Source of the DNA: Metarhizium brunneum
Taxonomy: Eukaryota; Ascomycota; Sordariomycetes; Hypocreales; Clavicipitaceae
Reading direction: 5' to 3'
Assembly (NCBI RefSeq): GCF_013426205.1
Contig: NC_089424.1
Location: 4,216,001 to 4,280,000, forward strand
Length of the DNA stretch: 64,000 nt
Shown: positions 9,201 to 20,553 of the stretch, one piece after another
Layout: each line of letters begins with the position of its first letter
Numbering within the stretch: the stretch's first letter is position 1
Made by a program: the position numbers and the translations under genes
The notes under the pieces: generated by a model
Seen by the model: the letters and a program-made list of their open reading frames with translations, nothing else
Database searches by the model: none
Told to the model about the DNA's origin: nothing

Positions 9201-12026
9201 GACTGGGATGGCAAACAATGTGCAGCTTGTCCGGATGGCAGCGGATGGAGCGGTGTTGTGGATGAGAAGATGTTGATGACGATGATGCGGGCTGGTGATG
9301 TGCCTCGAGGTCGGAGCAACAGCGGATTGTTCCTAGCGTTAGGTTCCGTCACAGCTCAGCAACCGGCTGCTTACCCAGGAACCCCGGCAGCTTATGGGTC
9401 AGGCTGGGCTGAAGTCGATCGCAAGCGCGGCGTGATGAAGTCGAGGGGACAAGACCAGCGAGCTCTGGTGATTGTTGGCAAGCTTCCAAAGTGAAGCAGG
9501 TTGGCGGGGGGGTGAGGATGGTATGTGTGCATGTGGACGAGGCGAGTCTGGTGTTGAGTCCTGGGACTGGAACTGAGCCTGGGACCAGAGGACCAGGCGA
9601 CGGGCGCGGCGTGGCATTCAAGGCTGGGGCTGTGAGTGCCGGCAACTTTAGAAGGGAGCACTGGCTTGGAGCACTTGGCGTCAATCGCCATCTGGACATC
9701 CATGTCTGGAGCAAGGCTACACTCCATGTGGGTAACTGTAGGCGGTAGTACGGACGACCAGCTAGTAGCAAGGGACATTGAGTCTGGTCGTCCTTAATAC
9801 GGTCGGTTGCAATTGGACCGCCCGAGTCGCCAGTCTGGTTGATGGCACGCAATGCATTCGAGGTAACTTCATTAGTCGCCCCCGGCCTCGAGGGACCAGT
9901 TGGCCCCTTGGACATGACATCTGGACATTCATCCATCCATGTCTGAACCTCAATCTGCCCTTGGAGGCCTTGGCTTGCGCGCCAGGCCTTCAATGTTCTT
10001 TTCTCTACTCCGTACGTCACGTCTAGCCCTCTCAAAATCAGGCATGTACATGTCAACGGCCAGCGTCAACGTCGTCTCAACTCAATCTTCGACCGTCTCT
10101 CATTGTCCATGCGCCACACTGCAGCTTGCTCGCTCCGCATTACGTGCCGCACATTGAAGCCTGCCCACGAGAGCACTCACAACTCGTCCTCCACCCAGCC
10201 CGTACTCTGGCATGTAAATTCCACTCAAGTGCCAAGTGCTTGCCTGGGAGGACATGCGGGAAAGCAAGGGCTGGATAGGCCCCCTGCTCACTTGCCTGAA
10301 CCCCAGCCGGCTAACAATAAATATGACGCCTGGCAGAGCTCCGTACAATCAATACCATGCATGTGTACTCCGTGCTCCGTACCGCGATAGATTGTCAAGG
10401 GTTGCTCCGACTTGGCGCCTGCTCATCTCCGTGTCCAAGTCTGAAGGCTCGCAAGCAACTCCGACCACGGTGGTTTTTGTCGCTTGAATGCGTCTCTGCA
10501 ACCTCTTGTGTTTTCGGTGGCATGCTATGCCCCCGTACATTCAAAGCGCTTCAGGCAAGCAATAGAACGAAAAGAAACAAAAAAAACGCACGTGTGCCGG
10601 GAGCGCGCGTGAGATGGATCACTTAACCGTGCATGCGTCCATGTACTTCTGCACTGGGTATGCTTCGGCGCGCGTGTCGGTGCAATGCACTAGAATCTCG
10701 GGAAAATACGAATGCCTCCTGGCGTCAGACTGTACTTGCTTCATTGATAGCACTGCCGAGAAGTGCATTTCTTTATTTTTGTCCAGGAGCCACCAGCGAG
10801 GAGATCGTGGCACTACTACTCCGTACCTCCAAGTACCTTGTGTTGGGGGAAACTTGACGCAGGCCGCAAGGCGCAGTCATCGTGCCCCAAGACGGCCCTC
10901 GTCTGTGATCATGTAGTGCACAGCATTGCATTTCTACTGCCGATTACACCCTCTCATTGTCATCGCGCGCCACCACTACGACAACAAAGCCCCGAGCACA
11001 TGCCAGGTTGGATATATTTCCCATGGATCGTCTTCGCCAAGGTTATGAATGTTGCTTGGAGCGTACACATTGGTCCTCGCCTCTCGTCAACCCCACAGGG
11101 ACTATCCGAGCTGTCTAAACGTTAAAACGCCCCGCCCTGCTATGCGTACAATTGGCATTCCGACCAAAGCATTCAATGTTTGCCCCAGACTTGCACTATC
11201 GATGGCCAGGGGACCATCCCGTCTGGTAATTATTTGATTACCAGTGTTGTGCTAGTCCACAATCAAGTCGCCAGTGCCCGCTGGGTGAGACGCACGTACA
11301 AACTGTGGCGCCATCTTTACATGATTGGGTGGTCCATGTGACGCTGTGTGATCAAGGGTGTATCCTTGAGCGCGGGTGATGTTCCACCACTGTACAGTAC
11401 TCGGCAGGTCTGGGATACTCTTGTCCCAGATGGCTACATAGTCCGTATTTACAAGGTACACTATACACCTGAATGCCTACCCCAGGATGGTGTGAAATTG
11501 ACATTTGAGGGTATTTGCCAGCTGGGGCAGAAAATCAATCGCAGCCTCGCTCTAGGGTAGGGCATCGTAGCCTCAGGCGAGATGGCTTCGCAACTCGCAC
11601 CCACATAATATGCATGCACATGGTGCTCGATAATCGCTAGCCCTGTGAATTAAGCTATTTGAACCGCATGCCCTTAAACTCTCCTAGCACGGCCCTAGAA
11701 CGCTGGGAAGAATCGCATGATGCCTTTCCGAAATTTCTACCCAGGTACTACCGCGATAACGGGCGACGTCTGAAGCCATTTGAAGTGCCAGATGTCAACG
11801 GTTGGTTTCCCCACCATGGTACGAAGTAGATGTTGAGAAGCTTGCTTGCAACTGTCTCGGTGTCTTGGGTCCGGTGCCCCCTCCCCCTCCCCCTCCACCA
11901 TTCGACCATCACCATAATCACCCAGGTGCCGGGCCAACTACTACAAACCGTCCAAAACCACCTGTGACGCGCGAGGCCACACAACGATACGCCATACACC
12001 GGACACACAGCTGCCCGATACCTCGA
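9201..12026. other. 2.8 kb gene-free region between divergent VAC8 and SNF4
   Basis: No convincing exon chain on either strand. The longest frame (minus, 9349-10056) has low-complexity composition and no recognisable motif. The region has CCTGG/CTGGAC-rich repeats, poly-pyrimidine (11880-11904), and two perfect copies of the dispersed 9-mer TACTCCGTA (10006-10014 and 10817-10825) plus near copies at 10339 and 10366. It probably holds long promoters and 5' UTRs. Confidence 0.5.
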
Positions 12027-13727
12027 ATGGACGAAAGAGATGCCGCAGCGGCGCCCCCCAGCGTCCAACCTGCCGCCGACCCCACGCAGACCAATGTCGA
12101 AGCCCAGATTGCGTCCCGTGAGCAGGTCACTGGCGCCATGTCTGGGCTGGCACCGGGACTTGGGTCTGGACCATCCGCTGAGGAACCACCTCCATCAGCA
12201 CAACCACCAACGGCAGCCAGAGCACAAGCACAAGCATCAAATCCTGCGACTCGGTCAATTACTACGGCGCCGGTTCCTGGACGAGCTCCCGCTACCGCAA
12301 CAGCTCCCCGTTCAGCTCCCGCTCCCGTTGCCGCTCCCAGTCACGGCCACGGCCACGGCCACGAGCAACCCGCCCTCCGTGTGCCTCGATTTGTCGCTCC
12401 CTCGTCCTATCTCCGTTTCAAGACCTCGCACGGCAGCGCCATGGCAGCAGCTGCATCTGAGCCGACCTCGAACCCGAGCACACTGAGCCCGCCGAGCCCG
12501 CTTGACAAGGAACAACGTCAAGGACTGGTATGGACCATTCGCTTTGTGCCTCCTTCTCGGCAATTCCTCTCGTGACCCTAGCGAGGCCCTTTCCGACGTC
12601 GCACAAAGGCTAACTGTCTCTTCCAGAAAGCGATTCGGGATTTTCTCAAGGTTCGCACTAGCTACGATGTCCTGCCGCTATCCTTCCGTCTCATTGTCTT
12701 GGACACCGACCTCCTCATCAAGAAGACGCTTAATATCTTAATACAAAATAGTGAGTCTGCCTTTGCACCGTTTGTTACCCATGGCCGCCCAAGACAGCCC
12801 AAACAACTGCTCGCTCTTTGGCTAATCTGCTTCGCATCAGCAATCGTTTCTGCGCCGCTATGGGACTCACAGAGAGGACGTTTTGCCGGCATACTGACGG
12901 CCACGGATTATATCAACGTCATTCAATATTACTGCCAATTTCCAGACGAGATGAGCAAGCTTGACCAGTTTCGGTTGAGTAGTCTGCGAGGTGAGACTAT
13001 TTTGCATCAAGCAACAGTGGAAAAAGCCGTCGGACCCGCCGTATGCATGCTAAGACAGGTTGGCTTAGATATCGAAAAGGCAATAGGTGCCACTCCCATC
13101 GAAACGGTATCTGTGCATCCATCTCGACCGCTTTACGAGGCGTGCCGACGCATGCTTAAGACTCGTGCGCGACGTATTCCCCTTGTGGATATAGACGACG
13201 AGACAGGCAGAGAGACGGTCATATCCGTTATTACTCAATATCGTATCCTCAAGTTCATCGCTGTCAACAACGAACACAACACTGTAATGCTCAAAAAGAC
13301 GGTTCGAGAGATTGGCCTGGGCACCTATTCCAACCTGGCCACCATGCACATGGATAATACGGTTCTGGATGCCATCCACCTGATGGTCGATAGAAACATT
13401 AGCTGTATCCCGATTGTGGACTCTGAAAACCGGGTCCTGAATGCCTTTGAGGCGGTCGACGTCATTCCCTGCATTAGAGGGGGTGCATACGAGGAACTGG
13501 ATGGATCGATCGGGGAGGCACTGTGCAAACGGCCAGACGACAGCCCAGGTATCTACACATGCGGGGAGGGGGATCGACTGGATTCATTGTTTGACACGAT
13601 CCGAAAGAGCCGAGTACACAGACTGATTGTTATCGACGACGACAACAAACTGAAGGGTGTCATTTCACTATCTGATATCCTCAAATACGTGCTCATCCAA
13701 GGGGAAGAGGACTCGCCTCAAAGCTAG
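12027..13727 (+). CDS. SNF4: AMPK gamma subunit Snf4-type, CBS-domain protein (four exons)
   Basis: Nucleotide-sensing gamma subunit of the Snf1/AMPK complex, controlling carbon source use. Exons 12027-12527, 12627-12750, 12841-12990 and 13069-13727 give 477 residues. Residues 1-160 are a variable, Pro/Ala/Gln-rich extension including a HGHGHGHE run; the conserved body starts at DKEQRQGL-KAIRDFLKVRTSYDVLP and contains four CBS motifs (INVIQYYCQFPDEMSKLDQFRLSSL; IEKAIGATPIETVSVHP; HRLIVIDDDNKLKGVISLSDILKYVL at the end). Introns 2 (90 bp) and 3 (78 bp) are both multiples of three without a stop, so the genomic frame runs through them; I splice them because the joined sequence (NTIVSAPLWDS and SSLRDIEKAIG) matches the family exactly. 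Start is uncertain: an in-frame Met at 11802 would add 75 residues of no family likeness. Confidence 0.93.
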
Positions 13728-14715
13728 CCGAGATATGGTGGAGGATGTTTGGAAACACTACATGATGGCATGACATGTCTCTGTTTAGCCCTAGAGGCCG
13801 CAATAGAGAAAGCAAGGATCAAGGAATTCGACGGCATTTTCCCCGCTTTTTTTTTTTTGGCTCGGCGCATTGGTTGGAATCGAATGGTGATACAACGTTG
13901 ATATATGGAGGGAAAGAAAAATTGTTTTACACATTATGATAGATGGTAGCTTGAGGAGGTGCTCACATGTTATCAACTGGTTTGCTGACATTTGTCTGTG
14001 TGGTACTTACCTATACCAGGTAGGTAGGGATTTGGTAGCTGTTGCTTGAATACCATACCCATCAATACGCGATGTCGAATAACAACCCATCCACTTTTCT
14101 ATCACATTTTGTGAACAATATGCATCAGGGGTGAACTGGAGAGCTCCCCCGAGCTTTTCCCGTTTACTGCCTGAATCAATCCGGTGCTTGCTTGACTCGA
14201 TAACTTGGCCTTGCAAAGTGATGGGAATTGCTCGGCAGGCTTACTCTTTTTGCTAAGTAAGGGCGCTCACGCCTCCCCAGGAACCTGGCTATTTGGCTTT
14301 ATATTATAAATAATATATTATATATTAGTATATCTTTATGATAAGTAAGTATATTCTACTATAATTGTTAAAGTATATATATATATATAATAGTATTTTA
14401 TTATAATACTTCACATATAAAGAGAGTTTAAACATAGTAAATAATAGGGGGGTAAGCGCACGTAGTAAAAAGAGCAAGCCCGCCGAGCAATTCACCAAGT
14501 AATGGAGTACCTACTAGGAAGGAAGGAAGGATAGACGGTGCTTTGCGTTTGGCATTGAGAGCGACTGGACGTTGCCGGTCACCCGACAACCATGCCAGCT
14601 GGCAACGCTTCGCAAGGGCATTGGCATACAAGGCAAACACGGCATCAACACGCGAGTATGCAATCATCACAACTCTGGTATTCATTCCAATTTCCAACAA
14701 ATTACCAAGTATTCC
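13728..14715. other. Intergenic region holding a MITE-like element
   Basis: About 1 kb between SNF4 and the RhoGAP gene. The centre (14216-14505) is the inverted-repeat AT-rich element annotated separately. A poly-T run (13847-13858) lies in the likely SNF4 3' region. No gene seen. Confidence 0.6.
14225..14493. mobile_element. MITE-like element with imperfect terminal inverted repeats
   Basis: Left arm 14225-14270 and right arm 14451-14493 are imperfect inverted repeats: both, read inward, begin GAATTGCTCGGC, then A/G-variable GGCTTrCTCTTTTTrCTA, then GCGCTyAC. Differences are mostly A/G or C/T transitions, as expected from repeat-induced mutation. The interior (14271-14450) is extremely AT-rich (TATATTATAAATAATATATT type) with no open frame. 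Direct repeats AAGTGATGG (14216-14224) and AAGTAATGG (14497-14505) flank it and look like an 8-9 bp target-site duplication with one transition, which would suit the hAT or Mutator superfamilies. It has no transposase, so it would be non-autonomous. Confidence 0.72.
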
Positions 14716-17700
14716 ATGGCTCACCCACTCGGGACGTCGCATTCATCTCAGAATCTCCGTGCCTGGTCTGCATACCACCCACGTCGACTACCCCATTCCG
14801 CCAGCTCAGTCTCTCTCTTGCTACCTCAGAGCGCTAGCTATCAGAGCTTCGGTCATGGTAGTAGGGTACGGAGCAGTGGTACTTGGACCACGAGTAGTGG
14901 CGAGCTCGGCCTTCTCAGCAATGCGGATGAGGTGGATGACAGAGATGTGTTTGTCCAGGAATATAATAGGCTTGCTAAAAAGGTGAGCTCTTTACTGCTA
15001 CCCGAGAGAACAGAACAGTGTCCAAGCTCACAAAATCACATAGCATGGCGTAAGACAGTTGATGAGTGATGACTTTGATGTCCATCAACAGGTAGGTCAT
15101 CGATACATCCCTAGACCTTGTTCGTCGTGTCTGATCGGTAGCACTAGGGAGATGCGGCACGATACCGAGAAAAGAGAGGCTGGTTGTCGAGACTTCTTCG
15201 GCCGAGCCCTAGCACATTCCCTCATAATGCTTCGACGTCGCCGCCGCCTCCACAGATACGACACAAACGAAGTGTTTCCGAACTGGCACATATAATACAC
15301 TGCAGAAGAGAGGCCCCCAGAATCATCGAGATCCAAGACATGGTGCGACTCAGTGGTAAAAGCATGCTTTACCTTCCCCAAGAGTACTCGCCGTGCTCTC
15401 TCATTTTGCCGACTTGCATTAGAGCAACGGCGCAGCATTTGGCTCAAAACGTTGCAACTCGAGGGTTATTTCGCGTTCCCGGATCTTCAAAAGTCATCAG
15501 CGCTTTGTTTGACTACTACTGTTTTGAGAGTGCACATGTTAACATTGCGAGCACTGTGCGCTGCGCTACCTTGCCTCTGCACATTCAGTACTCTGTCCAC
15601 GACGTGGCATCTACCTTCAAGCGTTTACTTTCTGTGTTGCCCGGGGGCATTCTGGGATCATTGACTCTCCTGGACGCATTGATAGCTATTCACTCTCAGC
15701 TTAATGGAGAGCCAGAATATCCCCGAACAAAGCAAACCAAGGTCAGGGCACGATTGATTGCTTTGGCGATAGGTACCATCAAATCGCAGTATCGCAGAGA
15801 AATGATATGCGCTGTATTTGGCCTGTTAAGCCTCATTGGGCGGGTTGCGGAAGTTGCTCCCCGGGAAGATGAAGATAGTAGACCTCTTCCCACGGCTGAT
15901 TTGATGGGTTACAATGCACTGGGTATTGTCTTTGGTCCATTGCTGGTCGGAAACCTGCTAGACCAATACACCATGAAAGTTGCGACCCCGAGCACGGGAT
16001 TGCTACTGTTTCCACTGAGTCCTCCTCGATTCCGAAGGGACCGACGAAAGTCGACTCAAGTCGATACCAAGACTTTAGGGCCACCCACTGTTGACAAGAT
16101 ACTGGTAGCCAACAGCATAACAGAAATGTTGATCGCCAACTGGAGAGACGTGGTCCGCCAGATGAAGTCCCTTGGTACACACTGTCGGAAGGATACGTCG
16201 GTGGTGGACCTGGTTAGCAAGGATGAGAAGTTTCCGTCTCCGCCGGGCTTCAACTTAAGAGTTCCTAAGAATTTTGATAAAGCAGATGGTGAAATGATGA
16301 GAAACGAAGAGAATGAGCGGCACGAAGAGTTCGAATCGCCGATACATGGACAAAGGAAGCGACGAGTGAAAGGTCTAAGGCGAACAACCTCTCAAAGGCT
16401 AAAACCCAAAATTAGCATTGCCACGTTGAGTCCCACTAAAGAAGAGAGCATGGGAGACGATGAGTCCACTGACGGAAACGAAACCCATCATAACAAGGAG
16501 AGTGTCATTCAGCGATTACAAAAGGCGGAAGAAAACCGCAAATACAATGAGGCTGCAACCATAGCCAATGCTGATGATAAACCCCAAGGAGCTGTGGAAG
16601 GCGAGCCGGGTTCTGGTCCTGCTCCAACAGCCGAGGAAGGCAATGTTGCTGGTGAAGTTGATTCAAGTGCAGAGCCCGCACAGGTATATCTTGAGAGTGT
16701 TCCACCCAGAGAATCATCGAGAAATGTGGCATCACACGATGGTATTGATAGACCTTTGCGACGACCGACTTCACAGGGAAGCGTAAACTCGCCAAGATTG
16801 TTGGATGACATTGTGTTGGATTCAAGTCGCTCTGGGCAAACACCAAGAACAAGACGGCTGTCACTGGCGTCTACCGTGCAAAGCGGATCCGCGAAGCCAT
16901 CACCAGGTCGCATGAGTCCTGCTTCACCATCGCTTATGAGCACAATAGAGATGCCTGAAGGGGGTATTCGGCTTGTTCAAAAAAGCCCTCCTCTAAACGC
17001 CAAGGTGGAGGACGTCCAAGATAGGTCTGCCACTCTTGGCATTGGGACATCGTACACGTCTCAAGACCAAGGTGTCCAGTGCGATATGTTTCGGGAGAGT
17101 GAGGCCCGGCGCTCGATTGACGTTACTCCTGAACGCTTCTATGCGTATGGGAAGGCGCTGGAAAATGAGCCCAGGATGTATCTCGATGGCATTCGACAGT
17201 TCGCGATTACACAGAAGCGGCCTACTGTAATACACAAGCCGAGACTATCCAAGTCACATGAGAATTTGAGAAGTCATACCACAATTACCCTGGAATCACC
17301 AACAGAGTCCACCGAGTCCAAGGGACTAAGCAAACGCGGGTCCGTTAAAACAATGGCAGCAATGTTCGAAAACCAAAGCACTGGCCGACAATCACCAATC
17401 TTTAGGGAAGACTCAATTGCAGCACAGAAAGGAAGCAAAATGCACTCCCGAGATAGGCATTCGAAGTCAGATTCGGCGTGGACGCATCACGTCTTTGATC
17501 CGTTGATTGAACCACCGCAAAGAAACTCTGAGGGAAGTGCGACAAGAGGACAGGGAGTTGAGCTCCACCAAGTTGTCAGAGGTATACTTAATGACAGGCT
17601 CAAAGGACCAGGTTTGGAGAGGGACATGGATGGAGGTTTTCAGGATGCCACCTTCTACAGTCCTTCAAGGTTTCTCGGAAAGACGGGGACCAGCGCGGTA

Positions 17701-18501
17701 GACGAGAAGACACTGAAGGCAGTCCCAAGCCTGGGCACCATGTTGCCTTGCCGCGAACAGCCGCCCATCGCACATCATCTGAATTTGGCTCGGCCGCTCT
17801 CGTCGCCAATTCCAATGCAGGAACCGGATCCTAGCGCAGTTCTGGACATAGTTTCCACGACGCAGACTCCTCGACCTCGAAGTGCTACGATTCTATATTC
17901 TCAGATTCGCAATCTTCAGCGCCAGCTATCTTCAAAGACGGATGAAGCGGCACAACTGAGAAGGCAACTCGATGCACAAAAGGACTCTGACGTTGGAACA
18001 GTCAGTGAACAACTGAGGCAGGCGAAGAGAGATGTTGCCACGTGGAAAGACAGAGCCGAGACTGCGGAACGGAGAGTCAAAGTGTTTGAGAAGTTTGTTG
18101 AGAAGTTGAAGGAAATCCGAGACGCCATCGCGGAATCATATCCCCACAAGACGGGGGGTGAAGAAGACAACGACTCGAACCAGCCGTCTGGTGAAGGAAG
18201 CCTCGGGATTAGAAGGGCGATTAATGCCCTGCATATCGCCCATGCGACAGAAGGTAAGGAAAATGGCGGGCAAGGAGACAATGCTACGATGGTGGCGGCC
18301 AAAACTCAAAAGTGTTTGCATGGTCTGTCGGCTACACAAGATGGGACGCTAGATTCGGATCGGGTGAGCAGCACGGCAGGTGACGGACGTGTCCAAAATA
18401 GTCCATGCAACTGTTTGGCAACGCGTATGAGAAAGAGCTCAGAGCAGATTTTGGCGGTAGCTGAGGAACTTTTGCGGATTCACGAGGATGGTGTAGCGTG
18501 A
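14716..18501 (+). CDS. RhoGAP-domain protein with C-terminal coiled coil (three exons)
   Basis: Probable GTPase-activating protein for a Rho-family GTPase. Exons 14716-14982, 15059-15091 (33 nt) and 15148-18501 give 1,217 residues. The first exon (MAHPLGTSHSSQNL..DRDVFVQEYNRLAKK) joins LMSDDFDVHQQ and then GDAARYREKRGWLSRLLRPSPS. The GAP domain covers about residues 175-370: the arginine finger is Arg209 in RGLFRVPGSSKVI, and the late GAP motif is NALGIVFGPLLVG. The domain departs from textbook RhoGAPs in its middle. A long Ser/Pro-rich disordered region (about 380-960) follows, then a coiled coil near residues 1010-1080 (IRNLQRQLSSKTDEAAQLRR onward). Which GTPase it serves cannot be told. 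The small second exon is the least certain part, though phases and sequence agree. Confidence 0.85.
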
Positions 18502-19149
18502 TTCGTAGAGGGGTGGAGGGTGGTAGAAATGGACGAATAGGAGTAATGTATGATAGTAGCACGGGTTATGATAGTGGTAATTTTATGGCTTGCTAGAGAT
18601 TTTGTTAGGAACGTCTGCGCCTCACAACACATTTCCCTAGAGCACGATGTATCTACGGCATCTCGGCACTTGGGAAATGGCTGATTGTAATGATATATCA
18701 GCCTGGATTGTCGCGGCGCCCGAGGACCCCGAAGAGACCGAGATGGCCGATGAGGAATTGACTCCAGTTAGGTCAGTGCCGGTGGGTTCGCCGGAGGACT
18801 TGGCGCCGTGTCTATTACTTTTCTACTCCGTAAGAAGCCGCTACGTAGGGGTAATTGGCTACACATGAAAGGGCGCTTTGGCTATGGGTGGAGCGATGGA
18901 CGGATAGATGGACAGATCTGGGCGGAGCAAGCGGCGGAGCAGCGACAGTCGAGCGACGGGCTCGAGTGGTGACGTCGAGGGTTTTTGTAGTTGCGAATGA
19001 TGCCGTACATGTCGACGCTGATTGTACGGGCTAACAGCGTTACCGAGGGGCCCCTGAAATGGATATAAGGAGGCGTGAACAGCCGCCGCAATGTCGTGCT
19101 GAACAGAGACGACTCGGCACACATACATTGGATAGACACGGGACCAACG
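18502..19149. other. Intergenic region with lipase promoter
   Basis: No gene seen. A TATA-like GGATATAAGG at about 19058-19067 lies 85-90 bases before the lipase start. One perfect TACTCCGTA copy at 18824-18832. Confidence 0.55.
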
Positions 19150-20553
19150 ATGCAGTTTCTTTCCGTGGCGGCGCTCCTGGCGGCGCTGGGCACGGCGACG
19201 GGCCTGCCAAACTCCAACTTCAACGTCACGCCCGAGTACGCGGCCGCGCATGGCTGCGGCTCCAAGTGTCAGCAGATACTGCGTCTCGGCAACGCGGCGG
19301 ACCTAGATGCCGTCGGGCACGACTTCGCGTTTGACTTCTTCGCGACGGCGGGCAACTTTTCCGAGGCGACGCGGCCGGGCGACGTGCTCAAGGTGCAGGT
19401 CCTGGATGGGCGAACGCTCAACGTCGACTCGGGCACGACCGTGTTCCGGATCCAGTACGCGACCAGGGACCTGGATGGGAGGACGGTGCCGGCGACGGGG
19501 TTCGTCGCGTTCCCGTTCACGCCGGACTTTTCGTATGCGCACAACGGCACGGCGCGGTATCGGCTCGCGGCGTTTGCGCACGGCACCATCGGCCTGTTCG
19601 CCGGGTGCGCGCCGTCCAACAGTCCCGACCTGTACGACTACAGTACGTGGCAGGCGGCGGTGCAGAGGGGGTACGCCGTCGTCGCGACCGACTACGCTGG
19701 GCTCGGCAACAACTACACGACGCACAAGTACCTGACGCTGCCGGCGCATGTACACGACGTTTACTACTCGGTCGTGGCGGCACGCAAGCTGTTTGGCCGT
19801 GTGCTGACGAGGGAGTGGGTGTCGTTTGGGCACTCACAGGGCGGCGGCGCCGTGTGGAAGCTCGCCGAGAGCGAGTATGTTCGCAACGACACTGATTATC
19901 TGGGCACCGTGGCCATGGCGCCGGCCACCTACATCATCGACATGTTGCGCGGGCCTGGCGTCGACTTTACGGGGTACTTGTCCTTTCTGCCGTTTGCGGC
20001 CAAGAGGGCGCTGCCGGGGTACCAGCCGGCGTTTCTGAGCGATGTGATGAGCAGGCGCCTCGAGTTGGCGGAGACGGCCCAGCTGTGCATCAGCGGCATG
20101 CTGGGCCTGACCCTGGACCTGGAGAAGGAACAGCTCTTCTCGGCGGCAGGGCTGGCGAAGGACATGGAAACGCTGGAGGCGTGGCAGAGGATGCTGGCGC
20201 CCGCGCAGGGGGACAGGTCGCCTGCGCCGGTGCTGGTGGTGCAGGGCCTCAACGACACCTCGGTGCTGGCGCCTACCACAGAGGCCGCCTGGAGGAATGC
20301 CTGTCGGTACGGCAACGAGGTGCACCTGAGGAAGTATCGGGGCCAGGACCACTCGCCGCTCATGCAGGCTTCGGCTCCCGAGTGGCTGGCCTGGATGGAC
20401 GACCTGTTCGCGAGCAGGAGGGACGGCCGTAGTCGGCCTGCGCGTCGCTGCACCGCGGAGACGAGGACCCCGTTTAGCCCTGAGTTTGTGAAGCAGCCGC
20501 CCGAGGCGGGCGATGAGTTGATGGCCGTCTTGGAGGGTATACTAGGTGAGTAG
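19150..20553 (+). CDS. Secretory lipase, LIP family alpha/beta hydrolase
   Basis: Predicted secreted triacylglycerol lipase of the fungal LIP (secretory lipase) family, which includes the Candida LIP enzymes. Intronless, 467 residues from the Met at 19150; an upstream in-frame Met at 19075 would bury the signal peptide, so it is rejected. Signal peptide is about residues 1-18 (MQFLSVAALLAALGTATG). The nucleophile elbow is GHSQGG with Ser229; the acid residue is probably in VVQGLNDTSV and the histidine in GQDHSPLM near the C-terminus. Several N-glycosylation sequons (NGT, NYT, NDT) fit secretion. Codon use is very GC3-rich compared with neighbouring intergenic DNA, which gives long but meaningless antisense frames. 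Likely used in nutrition or host lipid breakdown. Confidence 0.92.
   Translation: MQFLSVAALLAALGTATGLPNSNFNVTPEYAAAHGCGSKCQQILRLGNAADLDAVGHDFAFDFFATAGNFSEATRPGDVLKVQVLDGRTLNVDSGTTVFRIQYATRDLDGRTVPATGFVAFPFTPDFSYAHNGTARYRLAAFAHGTIGLFAGCAPSNSPDLYDYSTWQAAVQRGYAVVATDYAGLGNNYTTHKYLTLPAHVHDVYYSVVAARKLFGRVLTREWVSFGHSQGGGAVWKLAESEYVRNDTDYLGTVAMAPATYIIDMLRGPGVDFTGYLSFLPFAAKRALPGYQPAFLSDVMSRRLELAETAQLCISGMLGLTLDLEKEQLFSAAGLAKDMETLEAWQRMLAPAQGDRSPAPVLVVQGLNDTSVLAPTTEAAWRNACRYGNEVHLRKYRGQDHSPLMQASAPEWLAWMDDLFASRRDGRSRPARRCTAETRTPFSPEFVKQPPEAGDELMAVLEGILGE

Noticed and set aside
9349..10056. 235-codon minus-strand frame in the VAC8-SNF4 gap
   Set aside because: Composition is Ser/Pro/Thr-rich low complexity with no motif, overlapping frames on both strands, and no splice partners.
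11802..12026. Upstream in-frame Met extending SNF4 by 75 residues
   Set aside because: The added part is a Pro/His run without similarity to Snf4 proteins and looks like 5' UTR; the Met at 12027 starts the Ala/Pro-rich extension more plausibly.
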